7,123 bases of DNA from Bacteroidota bacterium (GTDB lineage Bacteria > Bacteroidota > Bacteroidia > B-17B0 > Aurantibacillaceae), in contig CANJJP010000078.1 of the NCBI GenBank assembly GCA_947474485.1, positions 1 through 7,123 of the forward strand, in the 5' to 3' direction. A program made the translations under genes and the position numbers. Positions within the stretch are counted from its first letter, which is position 1, and each line of letters starts with the position of its first letter. Below the pieces are notes generated by a model that saw nothing but the letters and a program-made list of their open reading frames with translations, ran no database searches and was not told the origin of the DNA. Below, piece after piece: positions 1 to 6,828 of this stretch.

Positions 1-1
1 A

Positions 2-820
2 AAGAAAAAGAACGCTTACTTAGGAATTGGTGGTTTTATTTTTCAAGATAAAGCAGGAGCTGCTAACTGGAAACAATTTAAAGCAGATTTATTTGTAAAT
101 GGAATATTAAAAGTTGGAAAAGAAAGTCATCTTGCACTTGCTGTTGGCGGAGGATTTGGGCAACATTCAGCTGATTTCTCAAGCCTCACTTTTGGTAATC
201 AATACAATGGAAAGGAATTTAGCACTGAGTTCTCAAGTAATGAAATTATTGCTTTCAGAAATTATTCATATGCTGATTTATCATCAGGTATTGTTTACGA
301 GTTTGATAAAACTTCTGTAAACTTCGACCATAATGCATCTTATAAACTTGCTGTAGGTTTTGCAGGCTACCATTTAAATCAACCTCGTTTTGATTATGGT
401 GGAGTGGATAATCAAAGACTAAGCGCAAAATATGTTGCTTCACTTAATGGTCAGTATGATTTTAAAGGCACTAAATTGTCTTTATTAAGTAATAACTACT
501 ACATGATGCAAGGTAAATTCAGAGAATTAAATGTTGGTGCAATGCTACGTATGCGTTTTAACGACCAAACAAAAATTACTGGTATGGTTCATGAAACGTC
601 AATGTTTATTGGCTTAAGTATGAGAAATGGTGATGCTATTGTTCCTCAATTGATGTATGAAATGTATGGTTTTGCATTAGGACTTTCTTATGATTATAAT
701 ATTTCAAGTTTTAAACCTGCCACAAAAGGTAACGGTGGCATCGAAATCTCTTTACGTTGGACTAACTTACGTGATGGTATTTTCCGCCAGGGAAGAGAAT
801 TTAATAAAACTTCGAAATAA
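2..820 (+). CDS. PorP/SprF family type IX secretion system outer-membrane protein, 5'-truncated by window edge
   Basis: The frame is open from position 2 to the TAA at 818-820 and gives 272 residues with no start codon in view. The signal peptide and first strands are therefore missing; family members are usually about 300-350 residues. The visible part opens with AYLGIGGFIFQDKAG, followed later by GGGFGQHS, LTFGNQYNG, a GFAGYHLNQPRFDYGG stretch and LNVGAMLRMRF. This order of amphipathic strands and turns is typical of PorP/SprF proteins. Known members are outer-membrane beta-barrel-like proteins that help the T9SS export or anchor a specific cargo; SprF, for example, is needed for the adhesin SprB and is encoded just downstream of it. 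The cargo gene of this copy may therefore lie upstream, outside the window. The next gene starts 21 nt downstream on the same strand, suggesting co-transcription. The family call is firm; the specific partner is unknown. Confidence 0.88.
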   Translation, partial: KKKNAYLGIGGFIFQDKAGAANWKQFKADLFVNGILKVGKESHLALAVGGGFGQHSADFSSLTFGNQYNGKEFSTEFSSNEIIAFRNYSYADLSSGIVYEFDKTSVNFDHNASYKLAVGFAGYHLNQPRFDYGGVDNQRLSAKYVASLNGQYDFKGTKLSLLSNNYYMMQGKFRELNVGAMLRMRFNDQTKITGMVHETSMFIGLSMRNGDAIVPQLMYEMYGFALGLSYDYNISSFKPATKGNGGIEISLRWTNLRDGIFRQGREFNKTSK

Positions 821-841
821 TTAATACATATTGCCATTTGT

Positions 842-1468
842 ATGAAAACCGTTAGCATTTTAAGTACTGCCATTTTCGGTTTAATAAGCTTTTCTAGTAA
901 AGCACAATTTTTTACCAATACAGTATTTAATCGTAAAGCTGCGTATATGGAAGTTTTTGGAACTGGCATTGGAGCAACCTTAAACTATGAATACTTGCAT
1001 GTTGACAATGGGATAAAGCAAGGTATAAAAGGTGGAGCAGGTTATTCTGTAGATTTATTTGATTCCAATTTGCCACGCATTATAAGCGGCAATTTAGAAT
1101 ATATAACTTTTGCAGGCTCACGGCAGCAACAAATTGAAGCAGGATTAGGCTTAACATTTCAATACAAATACTACAGTAAAATTTCACAAGAAACAGTATA
1201 TTATATTATCAATAGCGACACCTTAACCACATACAAAGACCATACGTATAAATATAAACGTGTTGGGCCTTCAATTGTTCCTCGCATTGGCTATCGATAT
1301 CAAACTCCAGATGGAGGATTGGTATTACGAATTGCATATACTCCATTACTTTATTTTATTAATACCGAAAAAGAATTTTACGATGGCGTTTTGCTAAGTA
1401 AAAAATCAATCCCATTTCAAACTAAAATGGCTTGGGGTGGTATTAGCATAGGCTTCAGCTTTTATTAA
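842..1468 (+). CDS. Secreted or outer-membrane beta-barrel-like protein, function unknown
   Basis: This is a complete 208-residue protein. Residues 1-21 look like a Sec signal peptide: K2, a hydrophobic core at about 4-17, and a likely cleavage after SSKA, leaving Q22 as the first mature residue as is common in Bacteroidota. The mature part alternates short amphipathic strands rich in Gly, Tyr and Phe, for example GTGIGATLNYEYL (40-52), IEAGLGLTFQYKYY (98-111), RIGYRYQTPDGGLVLRIAYTP (148-168) and WGGISIGFSFY at the C-terminus. A terminal aromatic residue after a strand is usual for outer-membrane barrels, and about 8 strands would fit the length. The ATG at 842 is chosen because the signal peptide starts directly there. 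It lies 21 nt after the PorP/SprF-like gene and 1 nt before the HD gene. It resembles an uncharacterised Bacteroidota lineage of small barrel proteins; I cannot assign a function or ligand. Confidence 0.8.
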   Translation: MKTVSILSTAIFGLISFSSKAQFFTNTVFNRKAAYMEVFGTGIGATLNYEYLHVDNGIKQGIKGGAGYSVDLFDSNLPRIISGNLEYITFAGSRQQQIEAGLGLTFQYKYYSKISQETVYYIINSDTLTTYKDHTYKYKRVGPSIVPRIGYRYQTPDGGLVLRIAYTPLLYFINTEKEFYDGVLLSKKSIPFQTKMAWGGISIGFSFY

Positions 1469-1469
1469 T

Positions 1470-2699
1470 ATGCAGAAAATTTTAAACAAACGAAAAATCA
1501 TAAATGACCCAATTTATGGATTCATCACAATTCCTGATGAACTTATTTATGATTTAATCAACCATCCTTACTTTCAACGCTTGCGTAGAATAAAACAATT
1601 AGGAATGACTAATTTAGTTTATCCTGGCGCATTACACACTCGTTTTCATCATGCTATTGGTGCAATGTGGCTAATGGTTGAAGCCATTAAAGTACTTCAA
1701 AGTAAAGGAATTGATATTAGTAAAGAAGAAGAACAAGGTGCTATTATAGCAATCTTATTGCACGACATTGGTCACGGACCTTTTTCACATGCACTTGAGC
1801 ATACAATAGTTCATGGCATTAGTCATGAAGATATTTCGGAAATGCTAATGAATAAATTAAATACAGAATTTGAAGGTAAACTAAGCTTAGCAATAAAAAT
1901 ATTTAACGACAAGCACCCGAAAAAATTCTTGCACCAATTAGTTTCGAGCCAATTGGATATGGACAGGCTCGATTATTTATTAAGAGACAGTTTTTACACA
2001 GGCGTTTCAGAAGGTGTAATTAGTAGCGACCGAATTATAAAAATGCTGAATGTATTAAATAATCAATTGGTTATTGAAGAAAAAGGCATTTACAGTATTG
2101 AGAAATTCATTATTGCGCGAAGGTTAATGTATTGGCAAGTTTATTTGCACAAAACTGTTTTATCAGCAGAAAATATGTTGGTTAAAATTTTACAACGTGC
2201 TAAAGAACTGGCTTCCGAAAAAAAGGAATTGTTTTGCTCCCCGGCACTAAATAAATTTTTATACAATAGATATAGTAAAAAAGACTTTGATAAAAATCCT
2301 GAAGTACTTGAGTTATTTGCCAAACTAGATGATTATGATATTTTTGGGGCAATTAAAGTGTGGGCAGATAATGAAGATGAAATATTAAGTTATTTATGCA
2401 AATGCTTAATTGATAGAAATCTATATAAAATTGAAATTCAAAACGAAGCGTTTAAAGAGTCGTATATTAAAGCAAAGAAAAAAGAAATTTCTACTAAATA
2501 TAAAATTAAAAAAGAGGACTTAGATTATTTTGTTTTCAGTAGCAGCGTGGCTAATGAAATTTATAATGTAGATAAGATAGGAATAACTATTCTTTTCAAA
2601 AACGGCAAAACAAAAGATATATCGAAATCAAGTGACCAACTAAATGTTGAAGTACTAAATAAAACCGTTAAAAAATGGTTTATCTGTTATCCTCGTTAG
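1470..2699 (+). CDS. HD-domain phosphohydrolase (dGTPase/SAMHD1-like superfamily, COG1078 type)
   Basis: This 409-residue protein has the usual length for stand-alone bacterial members of this superfamily. The N-terminus carries the family signature KIINDPIYGFITIP (9-22) followed by HPYFQRLRRIKQLG (32-45). The metal-binding HD signature is complete: H61 in TRFHHAIG, H98-D99 in LLHDIGHGPFSH, and D165 in SSQLDMDRLDYLLRDS. H102 and H107 add the second conserved histidine pair. Related enzymes cleave triphosphate or phosphate esters of nucleotides, and SAMHD1 has K312 and Y315 where this protein has R166 and Y169. The true substrate of this protein is unknown. Residues from about 250 onward are Lys-rich and helical, as in relatives. 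No signal peptide or membrane segment is visible, so it is cytosolic. The ATG follows the previous stop by 1 nt and immediately precedes the conserved N-terminus, which supports this start and translational coupling. The 3' end converges on the minus-strand gene with a 2-bp gap. Confidence 0.93.
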   Translation: MQKILNKRKIINDPIYGFITIPDELIYDLINHPYFQRLRRIKQLGMTNLVYPGALHTRFHHAIGAMWLMVEAIKVLQSKGIDISKEEEQGAIIAILLHDIGHGPFSHALEHTIVHGISHEDISEMLMNKLNTEFEGKLSLAIKIFNDKHPKKFLHQLVSSQLDMDRLDYLLRDSFYTGVSEGVISSDRIIKMLNVLNNQLVIEEKGIYSIEKFIIARRLMYWQVYLHKTVLSAENMLVKILQRAKELASEKKELFCSPALNKFLYNRYSKKDFDKNPEVLELFAKLDDYDIFGAIKVWADNEDEILSYLCKCLIDRNLYKIEIQNEAFKESYIKAKKKEISTKYKIKKEDLDYFVFSSSVANEIYNVDKIGITILFKNGKTKDISKSSDQLNVEVLNKTVKKWFICYPR

Positions 2700-2701
2700 T
2701 T

Positions 2702-5215
2702 TTATTTGTTATTCAATACATGAAAAAAACCGTTAAACTTTCCTCTTTTCTTAGATTCAACAATGTAATAATAAACTCCATCACTTAATTCGTTGGGCTT
2801 CCAATTGTTTTGATAATCGGCGACTTCATACATTCTCACTCCCCATCTATCATATATTTTCAATGATGTTCCTGGGTTTTTATGTAAATTTTTAATAAAG
2901 AATACATCGTTGATATTATCTCCATTGCTAGTTACAATATTTGGAATTACTAAATCACAATCAATTGCAAAAACGGTAATGGTATCTGTATCAACAAAAT
3001 TACATTTATCTTTTACGCTATAAACGTAAGTTTCGGTAGTTGCAACATTATTAATTATCCATGAGTTACTTGCCCCGTTTGATACAACCGGGTTAATATT
3101 TTCATTCAATAACCATGTACCTGCTACTGCCCCTATTCCATTTGTTTGCGTGGTGGTAAATGTATAACTTTCTCCAATGCAAATTGAATCAAATTCTACA
3201 ACCGAAACTCTTGGTGGATCAAACAAAACGGTTACTCGCACCGAGTCACTTGCTGTATTACCATTACAGCTTTCTGTTGCAGTTACATAATAAGTTGTAT
3301 TAACAGTAGGGAACACAACAACATTAGCATTTGTGTTAGTTGTATGTTGCCAAGCATAACTTATAGTTCCGCCGCCACCTGTTGTAAGTGCTTTTAATTG
3401 CAAACTTCTACCTTTACAAACACTTGTATCATTAGTTAAATTTATAGCAAATGGCGTTGGATCTTTAATATATAATTTTTTTACCAATTGCCCGCTTAAC
3501 GGAATGCACGGATTACCCGAATAATCAATCGTTATAATTACAACTTCTAAACCTGGCGCATAATCACTTTCGGCAATAGCATCGGCAATAGCACTTAAGT
3601 TAAATGATACGGATGTTTGATTATTAAATGTGATAACAGATGGAATGGTAATTCCAATATCAGCTGGTGAGTTACTTCCACTTGTTCCTGTAATACTGAT
3701 AGTATAGTTATGAACTCCAACACCTGCTCCTGAACCATTTTCAGTAAAGGTTAACAAGGCATCTCCACAACCTTCTACAATTAACGTATCGTTGTTGGAG
3801 CCAAGTACGTCTAGCGTTCCAGATAAATATAAAAATGTATTTACATCTACGCGCACCGAATCAAACAATGTGTCTTGCCTACAGGCATCCGTAACAAAAT
3901 AATAATACGTATTAACAATGGCAGGCGGTACATAAGAAGAAGATGAAGAAACAACGTTTCCTAATGAGTTTGTCCATTGCTGCAAATATGCGGGAACACC
4001 TCCTGTAGCTTGTGCAATAAGTGTTACCGATTGATTAGAACAAATTGCAGTATCATTAGTTACTGTTAAAGCTAAGTCAGGTGATTCTACTATCGTAAAA
4101 GTATAATCAATGGTATCAACCACATTACATGGATTTGTGTAAGTGTAATAAATATGAACCGTTTCTCCTGTATCAACAATTGCTTCGTCGATTGCGAAAA
4201 TTGGAACCAACACCGTATCTTCTCCTGCTGAGAAAAACACTGTATCGTTTAATCCAGTATAATCCGCTGCGCTTGCGGTTCCATCAATACCTAACACTAA
4301 GGTATCTGCATTTGCAGATGACGTTGTTGGGCGTGTAAAAATTAAATTTAGTGAACCACAATTTTCATAAAGTGTATTACTACTTCCAATTGGACCAACA
4401 CTATTTCCTGTTGTAGAAATATCAAATGGTGAAGTACTCGAAAAACTTCCTGCTTCTAAAAACACACCTGCATCAACAATACCATCAATTGCATCGGCTA
4501 CCATCAACTTAATGTGATATGTTTGCCCGCACTGAACAGCTTCTCTAGCTGTTAATACAGTAGTAAATCCATCATACTCACACACGGGTCCTGCTGGGTT
4601 TTCATTATCTACATAGTACTGAGAATTAGAATTTGCGTTTACGTTAATAGCTGTAACAGGAGTTGTTGTTCCTGGAATTAAAGCGATATTATGAGCGGGC
4701 ATAGGAACGGTAACACCACTTAAAACAAAAGCAAATATATCAGCATAATTTCCCGACACATATTCCATATACTCATCAGTTCCAAAAACATACTTAAACT
4801 TTATACTATCCGATTGAGGAACAAAATCAAATTCCAATATTGCTGCATTTTCGGTAGTCACACCGGCAACTGAAGTTAAGTAAGCATTACCAGGCTCCAA
4901 GTTATCAATACCAGATCCACTCGCGTTATTTGGTCCCGAAGGTCCGTTAACACCTGTAACCACCCCTGTAGTTAAGACAACACCTGAATTAATTCCTAAA
5001 TTATTCCCACCTACAACATTAAAGGAACCAATAGCTTTGTATGTAGCATTAAATGCCCCTGTAAATGTGATGTTAGTGGCGGTTACGCCGGTTCCTAATA
5101 ATACATTTTGAACCAACTGCTGTGGAGTTAGCGCTGTGCTTGTATTTAATTGTGCTAAAATAACCTTAGGTAAAAAGGAAACACAAATTAAAAGTATGAG
5201 GTATAGTTTTTTCAT
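2702..5215 (-). CDS. Choice-of-anchor L domain surface protein with type B (gliding-motility-associated) T9SS C-terminal sorting domain
   Basis: This 837-residue protein is complete. Residues 1-21 form a signal peptide (KK at 2-3, hydrophobic core, cleavage near ILA|Q). Residues ~26-258 match the choice-of-anchor L domain: LTPQQLVQNVLLG near the start, NLGINSGVVLTTG, FDFVPQSDSIKFKYVFGTDEY (129-149), and DGIVDAGVFLEAGSF at the end. Next come a Calx-beta-like domain (~284-376, with ADYTG and a DEAIVDTGE turn), an Ig/PKD-like domain (~380-457), a second Calx-beta-like domain (~482-583), a second Ig/PKD-like domain (~588-664) and a third one (~667-748). Residues ~755-837 are the type B CTD: VIPNIVTSNGDNINDVFFI, LKIYDRWG, W804 and DGVYYYIV. 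By family knowledge the protein crosses the inner membrane by Sec and the outer membrane by the T9SS, ending on the surface or released. Adhesion is a plausible role, but no ligand is evident. It is transcribed alone, divergent from the M20 gene. Confidence 0.92.
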   Translation of the reverse strand: MKKLYLILLICVSFLPKVILAQLNTSTALTPQQLVQNVLLGTGVTATNITFTGAFNATYKAIGSFNVVGGNNLGINSGVVLTTGVVTGVNGPSGPNNASGSGIDNLEPGNAYLTSVAGVTTENAAILEFDFVPQSDSIKFKYVFGTDEYMEYVSGNYADIFAFVLSGVTVPMPAHNIALIPGTTTPVTAINVNANSNSQYYVDNENPAGPVCEYDGFTTVLTAREAVQCGQTYHIKLMVADAIDGIVDAGVFLEAGSFSSTSPFDISTTGNSVGPIGSSNTLYENCGSLNLIFTRPTTSSANADTLVLGIDGTASAADYTGLNDTVFFSAGEDTVLVPIFAIDEAIVDTGETVHIYYTYTNPCNVVDTIDYTFTIVESPDLALTVTNDTAICSNQSVTLIAQATGGVPAYLQQWTNSLGNVVSSSSSYVPPAIVNTYYYFVTDACRQDTLFDSVRVDVNTFLYLSGTLDVLGSNNDTLIVEGCGDALLTFTENGSGAGVGVHNYTISITGTSGSNSPADIGITIPSVITFNNQTSVSFNLSAIADAIAESDYAPGLEVVIITIDYSGNPCIPLSGQLVKKLYIKDPTPFAINLTNDTSVCKGRSLQLKALTTGGGGTISYAWQHTTNTNANVVVFPTVNTTYYVTATESCNGNTASDSVRVTVLFDPPRVSVVEFDSICIGESYTFTTTQTNGIGAVAGTWLLNENINPVVSNGASNSWIINNVATTETYVYSVKDKCNFVDTDTITVFAIDCDLVIPNIVTSNGDNINDVFFIKNLHKNPGTSLKIYDRWGVRMYEVADYQNNWKPNELSDGVYYYIVESKKRGKFNGFFHVLNNK
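2705..2953 (-). other. Type B T9SS C-terminal domain (gliding-motility-associated, CHU_C-like) coding segment
   Basis: These bases encode residues 755-837 of the minus-strand protein. The key positions are the P-N-I-V-T-S-N-G-D-N-I-N-D run at 758-770, F772-F773, the K-I-Y-D-R-W-G strand at 786-792, W804, and a final strand set containing D812-G813-V-Y-Y-Y and the C-terminal F-H-V-L. In this family the domain directs export through the T9SS. Type B CTDs differ from type A ones in sequence, and at least for SprB require a PorP/SprF-like protein for secretion. Such a protein is encoded at the start of this window. Confidence 0.9.
3224..4366 (-). repeat. Tandem duplicated Calx-beta-like plus Ig/PKD-like protein module
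   Basis: Within the minus-strand surface protein a two-domain unit occurs twice, at residues ~284-457 (bases 3845-4366) and ~482-664 (bases 3224-3772). The copies share landmarks in the same order. Each starts with an E-x-C-G motif (ENCG at 284, EGCG at 481) followed by L-x-F, has an NPC near the end of the Calx-beta-like part (361 and 568), and then TNDTAIC or TNDTSVC (386 and 594) opening the Ig-like part. The Ig-like parts close with VNTYYYFVTDAC...DSVRVDV and VNTTYYVTATESC...DSVRVTV. The two copies are clearly diverged, so the duplication is old at the protein level and is not a recent DNA repeat. Confidence 0.7.
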
Positions 5216-5232
5216 TCAGTTACTTAGAAATG

Positions 5233-5264
5233 CTAAATTAAGGAATAAACAAGGAATTTTGCAA
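5233..5264 (-). promoter_or_regulatory. Possible Bacteroidota-type promoter for the choice-of-anchor L gene
   Basis: Read on the minus strand, TTG (complement of 5262-5264) is followed after 21 nt by TAATTTAG (complement of 5233-5240). The second element matches the Bacteroidota -7 consensus TAnnTTTG except for A in place of the third T. It lies about 17 nt upstream of the start codon at 5215, giving a very short leader. Such AT-rich motifs occur often by chance, so this is tentative. Confidence 0.35.
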
Positions 5265-5292
5265 TTTTTTTAGTTAACAATGAATTAAAAGA

Positions 5293-5300
5293 TAAATTTG
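5293..5300 (+). promoter_or_regulatory. Bacteroidota -7 promoter element (TAnnTTTG) for the M20 peptidase gene
   Basis: TAAATTTG matches the TAnnTTTG consensus of Bacteroidota housekeeping promoters exactly and sits in the 102-bp gap between the divergent genes. The predicted transcript start would fall around 5306, leaving a leader of only about 10 nt before the ATG at 5318. I see no clear -33 TTG at the usual distance; the region there reads TTTTTTAGTT. Confidence 0.5.
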
Positions 5301-5317
5301 CAGCAAACAATTCGATT

Positions 5318-6712
5318 ATGGAAAAGAAAATAATTAATGACTATATCTCTTCAAACAAAGAGCGCTTTTTAAATGAACTATTAGATCTTTTAAAAATTCC
5401 GTCGATTAGTGCTGATAACAAGTATAGCGCAGATGTGTTAAAAACAGCTGAAGCAGTTAAAACAAGACTAATTGAGGCCGGAGCCGATAAAGTAGAGGTA
5501 TGCCCTACAAAAGGTTTTCCAGTGGTTTATGGCGAAAAAATGATTGATCCAAAATTACCAACAGTAGTAGTTTATGGTCATTACGATGTTCAGCCTGCCG
5601 ACCCTTTAAATTTATGGGATTCGCCTCCATTTGAGCCAGTTATTAAAAAAACAGCTGTTCACCCTGATGGAGCTATTTTTGCACGTGGTGCTTGTGATGA
5701 TAAAGGGCAAATGTACATGCACGTTAAAGCTTTCGAAACAATGATGAAAACGAATAGCTTACCCTGCAACGTTAAATTCATGATTGAAGGTGAAGAAGAA
5801 GTTGGTTCGCCAAGCCTTGGACCTTGGATTATTGAAAACAAAGAAAAATTAAAAGGTGATGTTATTTTAATTTCGGACACATCTATCATTGCTAACGACA
5901 CACCTTCTATTGATGCAGGTTTAAGAGGATTAGCTTATATGGAAGTGGAAGTAACAGGCCCAAACCGTGATTTACATAGTGGTGTGTACGGTGGTGCAGT
6001 TGCTAATCCAATTAATGTATTATGTAAAATGATAGCTTCTTGCCACGATGAAAACAATCACATAACAATTCCGGCTTTTTACGATAAAGTTGTTGAATTA
6101 AGTGATGATGAAAGAACCGAAATGGCGAAGGCTCCTTTTAATTTAGATGATTTTAAAAAGGATTTAAATGTAGATGACATTAGAGGTGAAAAAGGATTTA
6201 GCACTATTGAAAGAACTGGTATTCGCCCAACATTAGATGTAAATGGAATTTGGGGTGGCTATACTGGAGAAGGGGCAAAAACCGTTTTACCTTCAAAAGC
6301 ATTTGCAAAAATATCTATGCGTTTGGTACCTGATCAAAACTCACATGAAATTAGCGAATTGTTTCAAAAATATTTTGAAAGTATTGCTCCTAAATCAGTA
6401 AAAGTTAAAGTTACAGCGCATCATGGTGGCGAGCCTGTTGTGGTTCCAATAACATCTGCTGGTTACATAGCTGCAAGCAAAGCAATGGAAGAAACGTATG
6501 GTAAAAAGCCTGTTCCTACACGCGGTGGTGGAAGTATTCCTATTGTTGCTTTATTTAAAAAAGAATTAGGTTTAGATAGCATATTGTTTGGTTTTGGTTT
6601 AGATTCAGATGCACTGCACTCGCCAAACGAACATTATGGTTTATTTAATTATTACAAAGGCATAGAAACTATTCCTTTGTTTTATAAATATTACACCGAA
6701 AGTACTAAGTAA
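5318..6712 (+). CDS. M20 family metallodipeptidase (CNDP/PepV-like dipeptidase)
   Basis: This is a complete 464-residue protein of typical length for M20 dipeptidases, without a signal peptide and so cytosolic. The full set of active-site motifs is present. VVYGHYDVQP (84-93) supplies metal ligand H88 and D90. ARGACDDKGQ (122-131) supplies bridging D127. EGEEEVGSPS (157-166) supplies general base E160 and ligand E161. LISDT supplies D187, and ALHSPNE (432-438) supplies H434. DLHSG (218-222, with H220) marks the start of the lid/dimerisation domain inserted at roughly 200-370, and TRGGGSIP (401-408) is the conserved substrate-binding Gly-rich segment. Family members use two zinc (sometimes manganese) ions to cleave dipeptides, in peptide turnover. 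The exact substrate here cannot be read from the sequence. The ATG is supported by the promoter element just upstream and by the normal N-terminal helix with KIPSIS (26-31). It appears to be monocistronic. Confidence 0.94.
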   Translation: MEKKIINDYISSNKERFLNELLDLLKIPSISADNKYSADVLKTAEAVKTRLIEAGADKVEVCPTKGFPVVYGEKMIDPKLPTVVVYGHYDVQPADPLNLWDSPPFEPVIKKTAVHPDGAIFARGACDDKGQMYMHVKAFETMMKTNSLPCNVKFMIEGEEEVGSPSLGPWIIENKEKLKGDVILISDTSIIANDTPSIDAGLRGLAYMEVEVTGPNRDLHSGVYGGAVANPINVLCKMIASCHDENNHITIPAFYDKVVELSDDERTEMAKAPFNLDDFKKDLNVDDIRGEKGFSTIERTGIRPTLDVNGIWGGYTGEGAKTVLPSKAFAKISMRLVPDQNSHEISELFQKYFESIAPKSVKVKVTAHHGGEPVVVPITSAGYIAASKAMEETYGKKPVPTRGGGSIPIVALFKKELGLDSILFGFGLDSDALHSPNEHYGLFNYYKGIETIPLFYKYYTESTK

Positions 6713-6730
6713 TTGTACTTATTTATTTTT
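6700..6730 (+). terminator. Weak hairpin plus T-rich tract at the end of the M20 gene
   Basis: AAGTAC (6700-6705) is the exact reverse complement of GTACTT (6715-6720), separated by 9 nt that include the stop codon, and is followed by ATTTATTTTT. The stem is only 6 bp with two G-C pairs, so any terminator activity would be weak. The stronger candidate lies just downstream. Confidence 0.3.
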
Positions 6731-6734
6731 AAAG

Positions 6735-6802
6735 ACGCATTGTTATTCTTAACGCCAGCAATAAGTTAATTTGTGTGGATAGAAAACAATGCGTATTTTT
6801 TT
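6735..6802 (+). terminator. Inverted repeat followed by a T run, probable intrinsic terminator of the M20 gene
   Basis: ACGCATTGTT (6735-6744) pairs perfectly with AACAATGCGT (6785-6794). After one mismatch (G6734/A6795) the pairing continues with AAA against TTT, and a run of seven T (6796-6802) follows. The apical part is 40 nt, longer than in a classical terminator, but holds a smaller hairpin, TTAAC (6749-6753) with GTTAA (6765-6769). The position 22 nt after the M20 stop codon fits termination. The large loop leaves open a structured RNA or attenuator role for the next reading frame. Confidence 0.5.
6766..6773 (+). promoter_or_regulatory. Possible -7 promoter element ahead of the terminal reading frame
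   Basis: TTAATTTG differs from TAnnTTTG only at the second base and lies 55 nt before the ATG at 6829. A TTG at 6740-6742, 23 nt upstream of it, could serve as the -33 element. It sits inside the loop of the inverted repeat described for the terminator, so the two interpretations compete. The evidence is weak. Confidence 0.2.
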
Positions 6803-6828
6803 ATAAGCCAAAGTTAATCAATCGAAAT

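Noticed and set aside
114..443. Small plus-strand (114-320) and minus-strand (255-443) open frames at the left edge
   Set aside because: Both overlap the PorP/SprF-like frame, which is continuous and matches its family throughout; they show no family-like features.
694..969. 91-codon minus-strand frame spanning the PorP/SprF end and the next gene's start
   Set aside because: It lies antisense to two well-supported genes and has a composition typical of a shadow frame.
2141..2323. 60-codon minus-strand frame inside the HD gene
   Set aside because: Antisense shadow of a gene with complete catalytic motifs; no start signals.
1470..2699. HD hydrolase as part of an anti-phage dNTP-depletion system
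   Set aside because: The protein has the common stand-alone architecture, and none of its neighbours is a defence protein or a mobile element.
2661..2737. Direct repeat AAAACCGTTAAA at 2661-2672 and 2726-2737, flanking the convergent stops
   Set aside because: Twelve AT-rich bases, two copies only, both within coding sequence; most likely coincidence.
4129..4338. 69-codon plus-strand frame rich in Leu and Arg inside the surface-protein gene
   Set aside because: Shadow of the minus-strand gene; the Leu/Arg bias is what antisense of Thr/Val/Asp-rich sequence produces.
5659..5901. 80-codon minus-strand frame inside the M20 gene
   Set aside because: Shadow frame covering conserved active-site codons of the real gene.
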